Positions 17,634 through 26,839 of a DNA stretch of 64,000 nt are shown here, one piece after another. A program made the translations under genes and the position numbers. The number at the start of each line of letters is the position of its first letter. Position 1 is the first letter of the stretch. The notes below the pieces were generated by a model that worked only from the letters and a program-made list of their open reading frames with translations, was not told the DNA's origin and did no database searches. Source of the stretch: Microbulbifer bruguierae (GTDB lineage: Bacteria > Pseudomonadota > Gammaproteobacteria > Pseudomonadales > Cellvibrionaceae). The stretch lies in NCBI RefSeq assembly GCF_029869925.1, contig NZ_CP118605.1, positions 3,376,001 to 3,440,000 on the forward strand, written 5' to 3'.

Positions 17634-18875
17634 ATGCCTGACCAATTTCAAGCTCAGCTACAGGAAATTTACCAGACCGAATCGCGCCGGGTACTCGCCA
17701 CCCTGATTCGAATACTTGGTGATTTTGATCTGGCGGAAGAAGCCTTACACGAAGCGTTTTCGGCAGCTCTAACACAGTGGCCGGCGGATGGCATTCCGGA
17801 TAACCCCCGCGCCTGGCTGGTTTCCACCGGGCGCTTCAAGGCCATCGATCAGTTGCGCCGCAAAGCGCGCTTCCATGTGTCCTACGAGGATATTGCCGAA
17901 CGGCTGGAAGCGGAGCTGACTACAGAGGAACCGGAAGAGTACGGTATTGAAGATGATCGGCTGCGCCTGATCTTCACCTGCTGCCACCCGAGCCTTGCCC
18001 CGGAGGCGCAATTGGCGCTGACCCTGCGGGAAGTGTGCGGCCTCACCACCGAAGAAATTGCCAGCGCTTTTCTCATCGCCACGCCTACGATGGCGCAGCG
18101 TATCGTGCGCGCCAAGGCAAAAATCCGAGACGCCAATATTCCCTATGAGGTTCCGGAAAAAGACCAGCTGCCCGAGCGTCTCGGGAGCGTACTGCACGCC
18201 ATCTATCTGATCTTCAATGAAGGCTACTCCGCCTCCGCTGGCGACAGTCTGATTCGTCAGGACCTGACCGCGGAAGCCATTCGCCTCGCCCGTCTGTTGC
18301 GCCAGTTGCTACCGGAACCCGAGGCCGAGGGTCTGCTGGCCCTGCTACTGCTACAGGACGCGCGCCGCGCCGCCCGGGTCTCTGCCGATGGCGAGTTGAT
18401 CCTGCTGGAACAACAAAACCGTGCATTGTGGGACCAGCAGCAGATCCGCGAGGGGTGCCGTCTGGTACTGGGCGCTCTGGCCAGCCGCCGTTTTGGCCCC
18501 TACACCTTGCAGGCGGCGATCGCCGCGGTGCACTCGGAAGCGACCTCCATGGAAGTCACCGACTGGACGCAGATTGTCGGCCTGTATGACGCGTTACTGG
18601 CAATGACCCCGTCGCCGGTCATTGAACTTAATCGCGCCGTCGCAGTGGCGATGCGGGATGGTCCGCAGCAGGGGCTGCGGTTGATCGACGACTTGCTCGA
18701 GCGCGGCCTGCTCACCGAATACCACCTGGCCCACGCTGCCCGCGCCGACCTTTACCGTCGCCTCGGGCAAAAAGAGGAAGCACGCGCCGCTTACCAGCGA
18801 GCGCTGGAATTGGCGCAACAGGGACCGGAACAGCGCTTTCTGGTCCGTCGTCTGGCGGAACTGGATGACGCCTGA
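17634..18875 (+). CDS. ECF RNA polymerase sigma factor, ECF42 group
   Basis: A 413-residue sigma factor much longer than ordinary ECF sigmas. Region 2 lies at about residues 10-75 (TLIRILGDFDLAEEALHEAF; FKAIDQLRRKA) and region 4 at about 115-165 (LTLREVCGLTTEEIASAF; TPTMAQRIVRAKAKI). After these comes a 230-residue helical, TPR-like C-terminal domain (LIFNEGYSASAGDSL; AHAARADLYRRLGQKEEARA). This architecture and the DGPF/YCII genes downstream define ECF42, which lacks a classical anti-sigma factor and is controlled through its C-terminal extension. It probably transcribes the YCII operon from the promoter at 18914. Confidence 0.95.
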   Translation: MPDQFQAQLQEIYQTESRRVLATLIRILGDFDLAEEALHEAFSAALTQWPADGIPDNPRAWLVSTGRFKAIDQLRRKARFHVSYEDIAERLEAELTTEEPEEYGIEDDRLRLIFTCCHPSLAPEAQLALTLREVCGLTTEEIASAFLIATPTMAQRIVRAKAKIRDANIPYEVPEKDQLPERLGSVLHAIYLIFNEGYSASAGDSLIRQDLTAEAIRLARLLRQLLPEPEAEGLLALLLLQDARRAARVSADGELILLEQQNRALWDQQQIREGCRLVLGALASRRFGPYTLQAAIAAVHSEATSMEVTDWTQIVGLYDALLAMTPSPVIELNRAVAVAMRDGPQQGLRLIDDLLERGLLTEYHLAHAARADLYRRLGQKEEARAAYQRALELAQQGPEQRFLVRRLAELDDA

Positions 18876-18913
18876 TTCTCTCGGAAAAAATGTTTAAAAA
18901 AATTTCACCTCGC

Positions 18914-18939
18914 TGTCGAATTCCCCCAATCCCGTTCGA
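18914..18939 (+). promoter_or_regulatory. Putative ECF42-dependent promoter of the YCII operon
   Basis: TGTCGA (18914-18919) and CGA (18937-18939) are separated by 17 bases, about 75 bases before the first YCII gene. ECF42 target promoters reported from other bacteria have TGTCGA at -35 and a CGA/CGT-type -10. No such pair was seen upstream of the sigma gene itself. Confidence 0.65.
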
Positions 18940-19015
18940 TTATCTAGTGAGGTCGCTAATGAGATCGCCAGTAAAAAACGGTCTGTAAGGCCAAACTACC
19001 CAGGAGAGCGTTACC

Positions 19016-19849
19016 GTGAGATTCATGATTATTCGCAAAGCCGACGCCAACACCGAAGCCGAAGTCATGCCCACCCAGGCCGATTTTGAAGCCATGGGGC
19101 GCTACAACGAACAGATGCTCAATGACGGCGTGTTCATCGATGGCACGGGCCTGAAGCCGAGCAGCTATGGTGCGCGCATCGATTTTCACGATGGCCAGCC
19201 GGTAGTGACCGATGGCCCGTTTACCGAAACCAAAGAGCTGATCGCTGGCTTCACCCTGTTCGAAGCTGCCTCAAAAGCGGAAGCCATCGAGCGGGTCAAA
19301 CAGTGGCCGCCTTCCGATGGCGACGGCAATGTGTCGCTGGAACTGCGACAGCTGTACGAAATGGCGGATTTTGAAGAGGGTGAAGGACTCGATGTGCACA
19401 AGGATATGGACGCACGAATGCAGCGCCAGCCCGCCAGCATTTGTCCGCACCTCAGTTTCGAGGGAAATTGCGCAGAGGCGCTGACCTTCTACGCAGAGGT
19501 GCTGGGCGGTGATCTTCAAATGATGATGACCTACCGCGATTCGCCGATGGCGAGTGATTTCGGCGACGCGTGGCAGGACAAAGTCATCCACGGCACTATC
19601 GCCATCGGCAAACTCAAACTCTCGGGCTGCGATGTGCCTCCCGGTCGCTATCACAAGCCGCAGGGGCTGGACGTGCAAATCAGCTTTCCGGAAGTAGAGC
19701 GCGCCCGCGCCGCGTTCTGCGAGCTGGCCGATCAGGGCACCATCAGCATGCCCTTCGAGGAAACCTTCTGGTCCAAAGGGTTTGGCATGGTCACCGACCG
19801 CTTCGGCATTGCCTGGATGGTGAATACCGATTCTCCCAACGAGCCGTAA
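19016..19849 (+). CDS. YCII (DGPF) domain fused to a PhnB-like VOC domain
   Basis: A 277-residue two-domain protein. Residues 1-120 are a YCII/DGPF domain: MRFMIIRKADANTEAEVMPT and PVVTDGPFTETKELIAGFTL with the DGPF signature. Residues about 138-275 are a PhnB-like VOC domain: ICPHLSFEGNCAEALTFYAE, GTIAIGKLKLSGCD and WMVNTD at the end. The start is GTG 19016 with AGGAGAG in front. It is the first gene after the sigma factor and presumably part of its regulon. The biochemical role of YCII proteins is not settled. Confidence 0.93.
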   Translation: MRFMIIRKADANTEAEVMPTQADFEAMGRYNEQMLNDGVFIDGTGLKPSSYGARIDFHDGQPVVTDGPFTETKELIAGFTLFEAASKAEAIERVKQWPPSDGDGNVSLELRQLYEMADFEEGEGLDVHKDMDARMQRQPASICPHLSFEGNCAEALTFYAEVLGGDLQMMMTYRDSPMASDFGDAWQDKVIHGTIAIGKLKLSGCDVPPGRYHKPQGLDVQISFPEVERARAAFCELADQGTISMPFEETFWSKGFGMVTDRFGIAWMVNTDSPNEP

Positions 19850-19891
19850 TGCCGGAAAGCCCGACGGTTACTGAATCACTAGGAGCCCACC

Positions 19892-20275
19892 ATGAAATAC
19901 CTGGCACTGGTCTATTACGACGAGAAACTGATGGAGCACAAATCCCAGCAGGAGTGGGATGCACTCAACCGGGAGTGCATCGCCTGTGTCGAGGACCTGA
20001 GTAGCAGTGGACACTACATTACCGGCAGCCCGCTGTTGCCCACCAGTTCCGCCACCACCGTGCGGGTACGCGATAACCGCGTCACCGTCACTGATGGCCC
20101 CTTTGCGGAAACCAAAGAACAGCTCGCCGGCTTTTATATGCTGGAAGCCAGGGATCTGAACGAGGCTATCGCTCTCGCGGGGAAGATTCCACCAGCCCGC
20201 TACGGCTCGGTGGAAGTGCGCCCGGCGCGGGAATTGATGGACACAGACAATGAAGCCGGTGGCAACGCCGGTTAA
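19892..20275 (+). CDS. YCII/DGPF-domain protein
   Basis: A 127-residue single-domain protein: MKYLALVYYDEKLMEHKSQQ, VTVTDGPFAETKEQLAGFYM with the DGPF motif, and GKIPPARYGSVEVRPARELM. Strong ribosome site AGGAG before ATG 19892. It lies 42 bases after the YCII-VOC gene and 41 bases before the next YCII gene, clearly within one operon controlled by the ECF42 sigma factor. Confidence 0.94.
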   Translation: MKYLALVYYDEKLMEHKSQQEWDALNRECIACVEDLSSSGHYITGSPLLPTSSATTVRVRDNRVTVTDGPFAETKEQLAGFYMLEARDLNEAIALAGKIPPARYGSVEVRPARELMDTDNEAGGNAG

Positions 20276-20316
20276 TGAAAGTATCGCAACCGAAACAATC
20301 GTTACAAGGAGTTACC

Positions 20317-20667
20317 ATGAAAAACTATCTCGCCATGTACCTCGGCACCCCGAATTCAATGAAAGGCTGGGAAAACCTGTCAGAAGAGGAACAGCAGCAA
20401 CGCATGCAGGAAGGTATGGCGGCCTGGGGTGGCTGGATGGAAAAGCACAGCGATATTCTTGTCGCAGCCGGCGGCCCGCTGGGCAAGACCAAGCGCATTG
20501 ATCCCGACGGCATCACCGACACCAGCAACAACATGACCGGCTACGTCATTGTGCAGGCGGAGTCCCACGAAGACGCCGCCAGGCTTTTTGAACATCACCC
20601 GCATTTCAGCATCTTCCCGGGTGACTGCGTGGAAGTGATGGAGTGTATGCCGATCCCTACCCTTTGA
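20317..20667 (+). CDS. YCII-related protein
   Basis: A 116-residue protein: MKNYLAMYLGTPNSMKGWEN, EGMAAWGGWMEKHSDILVAA, GGPLGKTKRIDPDGI, and HPHFSIFPGDCVEVMECM at the end. It is the variant YCII fold found as the last member of ECF42 operons. ATG 20317 has AAGGAG at good distance; an earlier ATG overlapping the previous stop at 20275 is not needed. Ends 6 bases from the convergent helicase gene. Confidence 0.92.
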   Translation: MKNYLAMYLGTPNSMKGWENLSEEEQQQRMQEGMAAWGGWMEKHSDILVAAGGPLGKTKRIDPDGITDTSNNMTGYVIVQAESHEDAARLFEHHPHFSIFPGDCVEVMECMPIPTL

Positions 20668-20673
20668 GCCTGC

Positions 20674-21945
20674 TTACTTCTTTATCGATCCCCACGGGGT
20701 TTTGGCCTCGGGCTTGGTACTGGCCGGTTGAGCAGCTTTCGTTGCCCGCCCGGCTTGTTTCGCCGGCTTGTTTTTCCTGGCAGAAAAATTCAGGTTTGAA
20801 GCCGGCAGGTCTTTGACGACCGGAAATTCCTCAATGATTACCCGGTCGATGATTTTGCCCAACCGGCGCTCCACGGCACACAGACGCTTGAAGTCGTCCC
20901 TGGAGACCAGCGATATCGCTTCGCCGGAAGAGCCGGCGCGCCCGGTGCGGCCGATACGGTGGATGTACTCGTCGACATCGTCGGGCAAATCGTAATTGAC
21001 CACGCGCTCAAGCTCATCGATATCAATACCGCGGGCGGCAACGCCGGTGGCAATCAGTATATTGAGCTCACCGGATTTGAAATCGGCGAGGATCTTCGAA
21101 CGCGATGCCTGACTCTTGCCGCCATGAATGGCTTCCGCTTTGATCCCGCGCTTTTCCAACTGGCTCACCAGCTTCGCCGCGCCGTGCTGGGTGCGAATAA
21201 AGATTAATGCCTGTTTCCAGTTGCGCTCCGTCACCAGATGGCTGAGAAGCGCCGATTTATTGTGCTTGTCGACGGCAATCAACCACTGGGAAATCTTCGG
21301 GGCGGTTTTCTTATTGCCCGCAATGGAAAATTCAACAGGGATTTCGACCACGATATCGGCCAGCGATCTTACCTGGCGTGACATCGTTGCGGAAAACAGC
21401 AGGCTCTGGCGTCGCCCTGGCAGGCGCGCAATGATTTTTTCGAGATCGTCAATAAACCCCATATCCAGCATTCTGTCGGCTTCATCCAGCACCAACACTT
21501 CCAGCTCATCAAAATGGAGTGCGCGCTGGCGTGCCAGATCGAGCAAGCGTCCCGGTGTGGCGACCACAATATCTACGCCTTCAATCAATTGCTGTTTTTG
21601 CGGCTCCAGGTCAACACCACCCACCATCGCCATGGAAGTCACCGCCAGATGCTTTCCATACTGCTGGACATTGTCTTCTACCTGCATCGCCAGTTCGCGG
21701 GTGGGCACCAGAATCAGCGCGCGAATACGCTTGGCACGTCGTTGGCGCTCACCACCCAGCGCTTGCAGTATCGGCAGTACAAAGGCCGCAGTTTTCCCGG
21801 TGCCTGTCTGTGCAGTCGCGATAATGTCCCGACCTTCCAGAATGGCGGGAATCGCCTTGCGCTGGATCTCGGTGGGAGTCGAATAGCCCTTGTCTTCAAG
21901 GGCTTGCAGGATCGGGGCGCTCAATCCTAGGGTGCGGAATGTCAT
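20674..21945 (-). CDS. rhlE: DEAD-box ATP-dependent RNA helicase, RhlE type
   Basis: A 423-residue helicase: Q motif (GYSTPTEIQRKAIP), motif I AQTGTGKTAAF, Ia PTRELA, II VLDEADRML, III SATM, IV FIRTQ, V ATGVAARGIDI and VI HRIGRTGRAG. It has the short Lys-rich tail (NKPAKQAGRATKAAQPASTK) that RhlE proteins use to contact RNA. I use ATG 21945, which reads MTFRTLGLS as in relatives and has GAGAG upstream; an in-frame ATG 7 codons earlier is weaker. Convergent with the YCII operon. Confidence 0.95.
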   Translation of the reverse strand: MTFRTLGLSAPILQALEDKGYSTPTEIQRKAIPAILEGRDIIATAQTGTGKTAAFVLPILQALGGERQRRAKRIRALILVPTRELAMQVEDNVQQYGKHLAVTSMAMVGGVDLEPQKQQLIEGVDIVVATPGRLLDLARQRALHFDELEVLVLDEADRMLDMGFIDDLEKIIARLPGRRQSLLFSATMSRQVRSLADIVVEIPVEFSIAGNKKTAPKISQWLIAVDKHNKSALLSHLVTERNWKQALIFIRTQHGAAKLVSQLEKRGIKAEAIHGGKSQASRSKILADFKSGELNILIATGVAARGIDIDELERVVNYDLPDDVDEYIHRIGRTGRAGSSGEAISLVSRDDFKRLCAVERRLGKIIDRVIIEEFPVVKDLPASNLNFSARKNKPAKQAGRATKAAQPASTKPEAKTPWGSIKK

Positions 21946-22090
21946 CTGGGCTCTCTGTTCGGGCATTGGCCGAAAAATGATCGGCGACAGGTTTCAGCGC
22001 GGCATGGTAACAGTAAAGCCCAGAATAGGTGGCAGTCTTTGCACCGTTGGGGGATAGGAGGTCAGGTTCCCGTAACTCTCAAGTCTGCAG

Positions 22091-22678
22091 TTATCCGATC
22101 TGGTTCATCAGGTAACAACCGATCAGCACCGCATTGTCACTGACATCATCAATGGTGCCCACAAAGATATTTTGCGTGAGCCAGTTGTGCTTGCCCGCTG
22201 GGGTTTTGAATTTGGGGGTTGTCAGGCAGTAGTAATCCTCGGCCAGGAGCTTCGCGCCGGACTGCATCTTTTTCAGACCGACTTCCGTGGGACGCCAGAT
22301 GCCGGCGTTGTCGATGATGATGGTGTCGCCGTCGTTGGTTTTCAGGCGATACAGGGCGTTGATCATGGTGACCCCATCATTGCGTTCGACCGACATATCG
22401 GCACCGCCGGGTATGACCTTGCCTTGCAAGCCGCGGCCACTGAAATGCCCGCCCACAATCGGGTAATTAATACGGTGGCCATCGGCACTCATACCCATAT
22501 CTTCGGTCTCGCCGAGTTCGACATGGATTTGCAGTACCAGTTCTGCCTTCAGTGCCCGCTCCTCCGGTGTTTTGAACAGTTCCCGCGCCCGGCCTGCAAC
22601 AGGCGCAGTCATACCCAGCGCGCCAACCGCTCCCGCCAATCCCAGTAACGTCGATCTTTTTTTAATATCGGTAGCCAT
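22091..22678 (-). CDS. DUF3237 protein with N-terminal signal
   Basis: A 195-residue protein. An N-terminal KKRSTLLGLAGAVGALGMTA stretch resembles a signal peptide, possibly Tat-like. The mature part is DUF3237: GETEDMGMSADGHRINYPIV, GGHFSGRGLQGKVIPGGADM, RNDGVTMINALYRLKTNDGD, and NIFVGTIDDVSDNAVLIGCY. DUF3237 is a beta-barrel of unknown activity, often near hydrolase and transport genes. Ribosome site AAGGAG precedes ATG 22678; 12 bases separate it from the amidohydrolase stop, so the two are one transcript. Confidence 0.88.
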   Translation of the reverse strand: MATDIKKRSTLLGLAGAVGALGMTAPVAGRARELFKTPEERALKAELVLQIHVELGETEDMGMSADGHRINYPIVGGHFSGRGLQGKVIPGGADMSVERNDGVTMINALYRLKTNDGDTIIIDNAGIWRPTEVGLKKMQSGAKLLAEDYYCLTTPKFKTPAGKHNWLTQNIFVGTIDDVSDNAVLIGCYLMNQIG

Positions 22679-22689
22679 ACATTCACTCC

Positions 22690-24438
22690 TTAATCGTGTT
22701 GTGTTACCTGCTGGTCGTCGAAAACAAATTTTCCGCCCAACATGGTTTGGGAAATTCTTGCGCTATGAATCTGATAGCGGTCGCGGGAAAAAATATTGTC
22801 TTTGAGAATAACGAGGTCCGCGTTTTTGCCGACGGTAATGGAACCCAGCTCGGCGGCCTTTCTCAGCTGGCGGGCGCCGTTGATCGTATATCCCTCGATG
22901 AGCTGCGTCAGTGTCAGGCGTTCCGCTATTGGCTGCATAACCTTCGCATTCGCGCCGCCCGCTAAATCCTGCCGGTTGATGCCAATCTGCATACCGAGAA
23001 AAGGATTCGCACGTTCGAGTTCGTCCGGTACTACCACATCGCTGGAGAAGGTCACCTTGGCTCCGGACTCGATAAACGATCGGGCGCGCATCTTGTGGGT
23101 ATTGCGCTCCCCAAGGCTGGACTCGGCACCCTGGTAAAGATCCCCGAACCAGTGTGGGGTAAAGTTGGCGATGACGCCGAGCTCCTTGAATCGGGGAATA
23201 TCCGCATCGTCCACCAGTTCCAGATGGCAGAGTGTCAGTTGCGGATAATCCCAGCCGTTTTGTTTCGCAGCCTCGTAGGCATCCAGGGCCAGTCGCGTGG
23301 CCCTGTCACCCACCACGTGCATGTGCAGGTCCAGCTTTTCCCGGTGCAACTCGCCGATAAATTGGATCAGGCGCGTCTGTTCAATCAGGGTGCCACCCTG
23401 GTTACCCGGGTCGTCTTCGAAGTCGTCGAGCACGGCGGAGGTGCGGATTTCGTGTACCCCATCGAAATGGATTTTTACCGCATTGAACTGCAGGTGCGGT
23501 CCGGCGTAAGTCGCGCGCAGGCGTTTTATTTCTGCAATGGCGCTGTCAATCTGTTCCGGCAGGTGAACGTGGTAGGTGCCCTCATAGCGCAGGGGCAAGC
23601 GGCCTTCGCGATCCAGTTGTGCCAGCACCCCGTAGACCTTATCGTGCAAGCCGAGATTGCCGCCGTCGTACAGGCTGGTAACGCCCTTGCTGGACAGGTA
23701 GTTCAGAAAATTTTCCAGATTGGACTCGAACACCGCCGGATCGGCGGTTTCAAAAATTCGCTCCTGAATCGATGCAAAGGTGAATTCCTTGATCCAGCCG
23801 GTGGGTTCGTTGTTTGCTCCGCGCTGGTAGTAGGCGAGCCCGGGCGCCGGGTCTGGGGTATCGGCGGACACACCCATGAGCGCCAGTGCTTTGCTGTTTA
23901 ACCACATGCTGTGTCCGGAGTCGTCCATCAGTGCGACGGGTCGATCACTCACCACCTGGTCGAGCATGGCCCTGTCTGGCCCCTCGATCCCGAAATCCGC
24001 GGTGCGCCAGTAGCCGGCAATAATAAACGGTATTTCTTGATGCTCTTCCGCATAGGATTCGAGCCATTGCAGGAGCGCTTCCGGTTCCGGATCGGGGGCA
24101 GCGACGAGATCCGTCGAGGCAAACAGGGCGAGGATGCCCGGGTGGGTGTGCGTGTCGATTAACCCGGGCAATACCAGGTTTTCTTCCAGAGCAATGACTT
24201 CCGTTTCAGGGCCGATCTGAGCGTAAACACCAGCCTCATCGCCCACGTAAGAGAACTTGCCATCCGTGACCGCGAGGGCGGTTGCGCGGGGCTGTGTTGA
24301 ATCCATCGTATATATTTCACCGCCGAGCAGCACATGGTCAGCGCGCTGTGCGCATCCGGAAACCAATACCGCGAATATCGTGCTGGCAAAAAAATAGAGG
24401 GCCGGAAAACGGTGGCTGCGCATATGGTTGGTGCCCAT
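22690..24438 (-). CDS. Amidohydrolase-family lipoprotein (YtcJ-like)
   Basis: A 582-residue metal-dependent hydrolase on a lipoprotein signal (FASTIFAVLVSGC, lipobox VSGC). It shows VLPGLIDTHTHPG with the first metal-binding His pair, LHMHVVGDRATRLALD, and a C-terminal composite domain returning to the barrel (GSITVGKNADLVILKDNIF). YtcJ-like members hydrolyse amides or imides of varied substrates; the real one is not predictable. It is followed by the DUF3237 gene and preceded by the TonB receptor, serine hydrolase and LuxR genes, all on the same strand. Confidence 0.9.
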   Translation of the reverse strand: MGTNHMRSHRFPALYFFASTIFAVLVSGCAQRADHVLLGGEIYTMDSTQPRATALAVTDGKFSYVGDEAGVYAQIGPETEVIALEENLVLPGLIDTHTHPGILALFASTDLVAAPDPEPEALLQWLESYAEEHQEIPFIIAGYWRTADFGIEGPDRAMLDQVVSDRPVALMDDSGHSMWLNSKALALMGVSADTPDPAPGLAYYQRGANNEPTGWIKEFTFASIQERIFETADPAVFESNLENFLNYLSSKGVTSLYDGGNLGLHDKVYGVLAQLDREGRLPLRYEGTYHVHLPEQIDSAIAEIKRLRATYAGPHLQFNAVKIHFDGVHEIRTSAVLDDFEDDPGNQGGTLIEQTRLIQFIGELHREKLDLHMHVVGDRATRLALDAYEAAKQNGWDYPQLTLCHLELVDDADIPRFKELGVIANFTPHWFGDLYQGAESSLGERNTHKMRARSFIESGAKVTFSSDVVVPDELERANPFLGMQIGINRQDLAGGANAKVMQPIAERLTLTQLIEGYTINGARQLRKAAELGSITVGKNADLVILKDNIFSRDRYQIHSARISQTMLGGKFVFDDQQVTQHD

Positions 24439-24491
24439 AAATCCTCGGCAAAACTGGGTGCTTAAAATCGGGTGTTAAAAACTCGAGAGCC

Positions 24492-24523
24492 AAAAAAGAC
24501 CTGCGCAATCAGTCTGCGCAGGT
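24492..24523 (-). terminator. Terminator after the TonB receptor gene
   Basis: Stem ACCTGCGCA / TGCGCAGGT, 7-base loop. On the minus strand it is followed by CTTTTTT. It is 38 bases past the receptor's stop. A second GC-rich hairpin (GCGACCGC-GCA-GCGGTCGC, 24534-24552) lies between stop and terminator. Confidence 0.85.
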
Positions 24524-24560
24524 AAAGGGAGTAGCGACCGCGCAGCGGTCGCACGGTTGA

Positions 24561-26756
24561 TCAGAAGGAAGCGCTCAGGCGCAATCCATACTGGCGCGGC
24601 GCACCGTAAAACTCGGTAATGCCGAATTGGCCGGATACATACTCTTCGTCGGTCAGGTTGCTGCCGTAGGCTTCCAGCTGCCACTGTTCGCTGACCAGGG
24701 CAAGGGAGGCATTGAGCAGGTCGCGGCTTTCCAGCACATCGGACTCGGGAGAGTAGGCGAGGTAGGTGTACTGTTTGCCCACATGGGAGTAATTGACTCG
24801 CGGTGTCAGGTAGAGTCCGCCGGACAAATCGAACTCGTAACTGATCGAGAGGTTATACGTCCACTCCGGCGCATAGAGCGCCTCGCCACCGGCGGTGGAT
24901 TCCGTAAACGGCGTATAGTCGAAGCAGATGGGCGGCATTGATGGCACACCCGCGGGGCATTGCGGGCCCAGCGCACTGCCGGGCAGGGCGCGGGCATTGA
25001 CAAAGGTCTGCCCGGGAAGATCCGAATCGGTGTAACCCAGGTTGCCGCTGAACATCCAGTTACCCAGGCGTGCCTGTACCTGCGCCTCGATCCCCTGAAT
25101 GGTCATGTCCGCGATGTTTTCCGAACCTTCCACACCGGTAGAGGGTTCCAGTGCAGCGAACTGGAAATCACGATAGTCGTTGTAGAAGGCCGTCAGCTGT
25201 GTGCGTACACGATCTTCGAGGGCACTGAATTTCCACCCCAGCTCGTAGCTGGTGACATCTTCTGCGTCAAAGGTGGACGTGGTGGAATTGAAGCCGCCGG
25301 GTTTGTAACCGGTCGAGACCTGGGCGTAGAGCAGGCCGTGGTCCAGATAGTGATTCAAGGCCAGCTTGCCGGTAACACGATCATCCTCATAATTACCGGA
25401 CAGGTCGCCCACCTGCAGGCCGCCCGGTGGGAAATCGGGGATGCCGCGTCCCACATAGATACCACCCCAGCCGGTGACCTCGTAGGTGGAGTGACGCAAG
25501 CCGGCCTGCACTTCCCAGGATGGCAGGAACTCATAGTTACCCTGGGCAAACAAGCCGGTCACGGTGCGTGCATTCCCGCCGGGAATATCGGTGGGGAAGC
25601 CGGCCTGGACATCGACAATCATGATGTCGATATCGGTTTCCTGATAGTAACCGCCCAGCACCCAGTCAAACTTGCCGTCTGTCGGCGAGATGATATTGAT
25701 TTCCTGACTGCGCTGTTTTTCGTTGGCGAAATAGTCTTCCACAATATCGCCATTGGCCATCACCGGCGCCGAAGAGCCATCGAGGTCGGAGACATTGTTG
25801 ATTTCCTTGTCCTGATAACCCGAGAGCGAACGCAGCACAATGCCGTTTGCCAGCGTGTAATCCAGTTTCAGGCTGTACATGTCGCCGCGATCTTCGTAGG
25901 ACACGTCCTCGTCAAATGCCAGGGTAAAGGCATCTCCCGTGCGGAAATCGCCGTAGGTCGTTCCGGCGATTGGTGCTGCGGTATAGCCGCCGGTATCCCG
26001 TTTGTTGGTCTGTGCCTTGAACAGCAGTTCGAAATTTTCCGGGGCCCAGAGTACACCGAGGCGCCCGCTGTACTCTTGCAGTTTGCCGGCGTCGTTGTCG
26101 TAGGGGCCGGTATCCTTATAGAAACTGTCACGGTCCCTCTTGAAACCCGCAAGCCGGACGGCGAGGGTTTCGGAAACGGGCACATTGACCGCGCCTTCAA
26201 AACCGAGGTTATTGAAGTTGCCGACGGAGGTTTCCGCGTAACCGCCGATGGTCTCCAGGTCCGGTGATTTTGAATTGATAAAGATTGCACCACCGGTGGA
26301 ATTGTTTCCCACGAAGGTTCCCTGCGGTCCGCGTAGTACTTCCACCGATTGGATGTCGTAAAAACTGCTGGACTGCACGATGGGTGGTTGGAACAGGCCG
26401 TCCACATAGGTGGCCACCCCGGCAGTAATATTCGGGGTGTTGGTCGCGATCCCGATACCGCGGATGTTCACGCTGAGGGTCGGCCCCGTATTGGTAATGG
26501 AGAGTGAAGGTGACGCTGTCTGCAAATCCTTGAGTGTGGCGACGCCCTGGTTTTTCAGCATGTCGCCACTCAGTGCCGTCGCCGACATCGGCAGATCTTC
26601 CAGGCTCTCTTCCCGGCGCTGGGCGGTCACCACAATTTCTTCGACAGCGGTAATGGATCGGGTTTTGGTTTCCGGCTCGGGTGTACTGGCCTGGGCGAGT
26701 ACACAACTGCTGGCGGAACCCAATAGTGTGGCCAGTAATAGCTGGTGGTTTTTCAC
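24561..26756 (-). CDS. TonB-dependent outer-membrane receptor
   Basis: A 731-residue receptor with signal peptide (MKNHQLLLATLLGSASSCVL), TonB box region EEIVVTAQRREESLEDLPMS, plug domain (IRGIGIATNTPNITAGVATY; VEVLRGPQGTFVGNNSTGGA) and a long barrel ending GLRLSASF. The plug variant with VEVLRGPQGT is the Sphingomonas/marine type that takes up small organics rather than typical siderophores. Start is GTG 26756 with AAGGAG upstream. It is flanked by the serine hydrolase and amidohydrolase, so uptake of a compound that those enzymes hydrolyse is inferred. It has its own terminator at 24492. Confidence 0.93.
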   Translation of the reverse strand: MKNHQLLLATLLGSASSCVLAQASTPEPETKTRSITAVEEIVVTAQRREESLEDLPMSATALSGDMLKNQGVATLKDLQTASPSLSITNTGPTLSVNIRGIGIATNTPNITAGVATYVDGLFQPPIVQSSSFYDIQSVEVLRGPQGTFVGNNSTGGAIFINSKSPDLETIGGYAETSVGNFNNLGFEGAVNVPVSETLAVRLAGFKRDRDSFYKDTGPYDNDAGKLQEYSGRLGVLWAPENFELLFKAQTNKRDTGGYTAAPIAGTTYGDFRTGDAFTLAFDEDVSYEDRGDMYSLKLDYTLANGIVLRSLSGYQDKEINNVSDLDGSSAPVMANGDIVEDYFANEKQRSQEINIISPTDGKFDWVLGGYYQETDIDIMIVDVQAGFPTDIPGGNARTVTGLFAQGNYEFLPSWEVQAGLRHSTYEVTGWGGIYVGRGIPDFPPGGLQVGDLSGNYEDDRVTGKLALNHYLDHGLLYAQVSTGYKPGGFNSTTSTFDAEDVTSYELGWKFSALEDRVRTQLTAFYNDYRDFQFAALEPSTGVEGSENIADMTIQGIEAQVQARLGNWMFSGNLGYTDSDLPGQTFVNARALPGSALGPQCPAGVPSMPPICFDYTPFTESTAGGEALYAPEWTYNLSISYEFDLSGGLYLTPRVNYSHVGKQYTYLAYSPESDVLESRDLLNASLALVSEQWQLEAYGSNLTDEEYVSGQFGITEFYGAPRQYGLRLSASF

Positions 26757-26839
26757 GGAATACTCCTTGGTCTCTTGCTTTATTATTTGCGATGGACGAG
26801 TACCGCTTCGCCCGCTTTACTCCCCGATGTTTGACCGGC

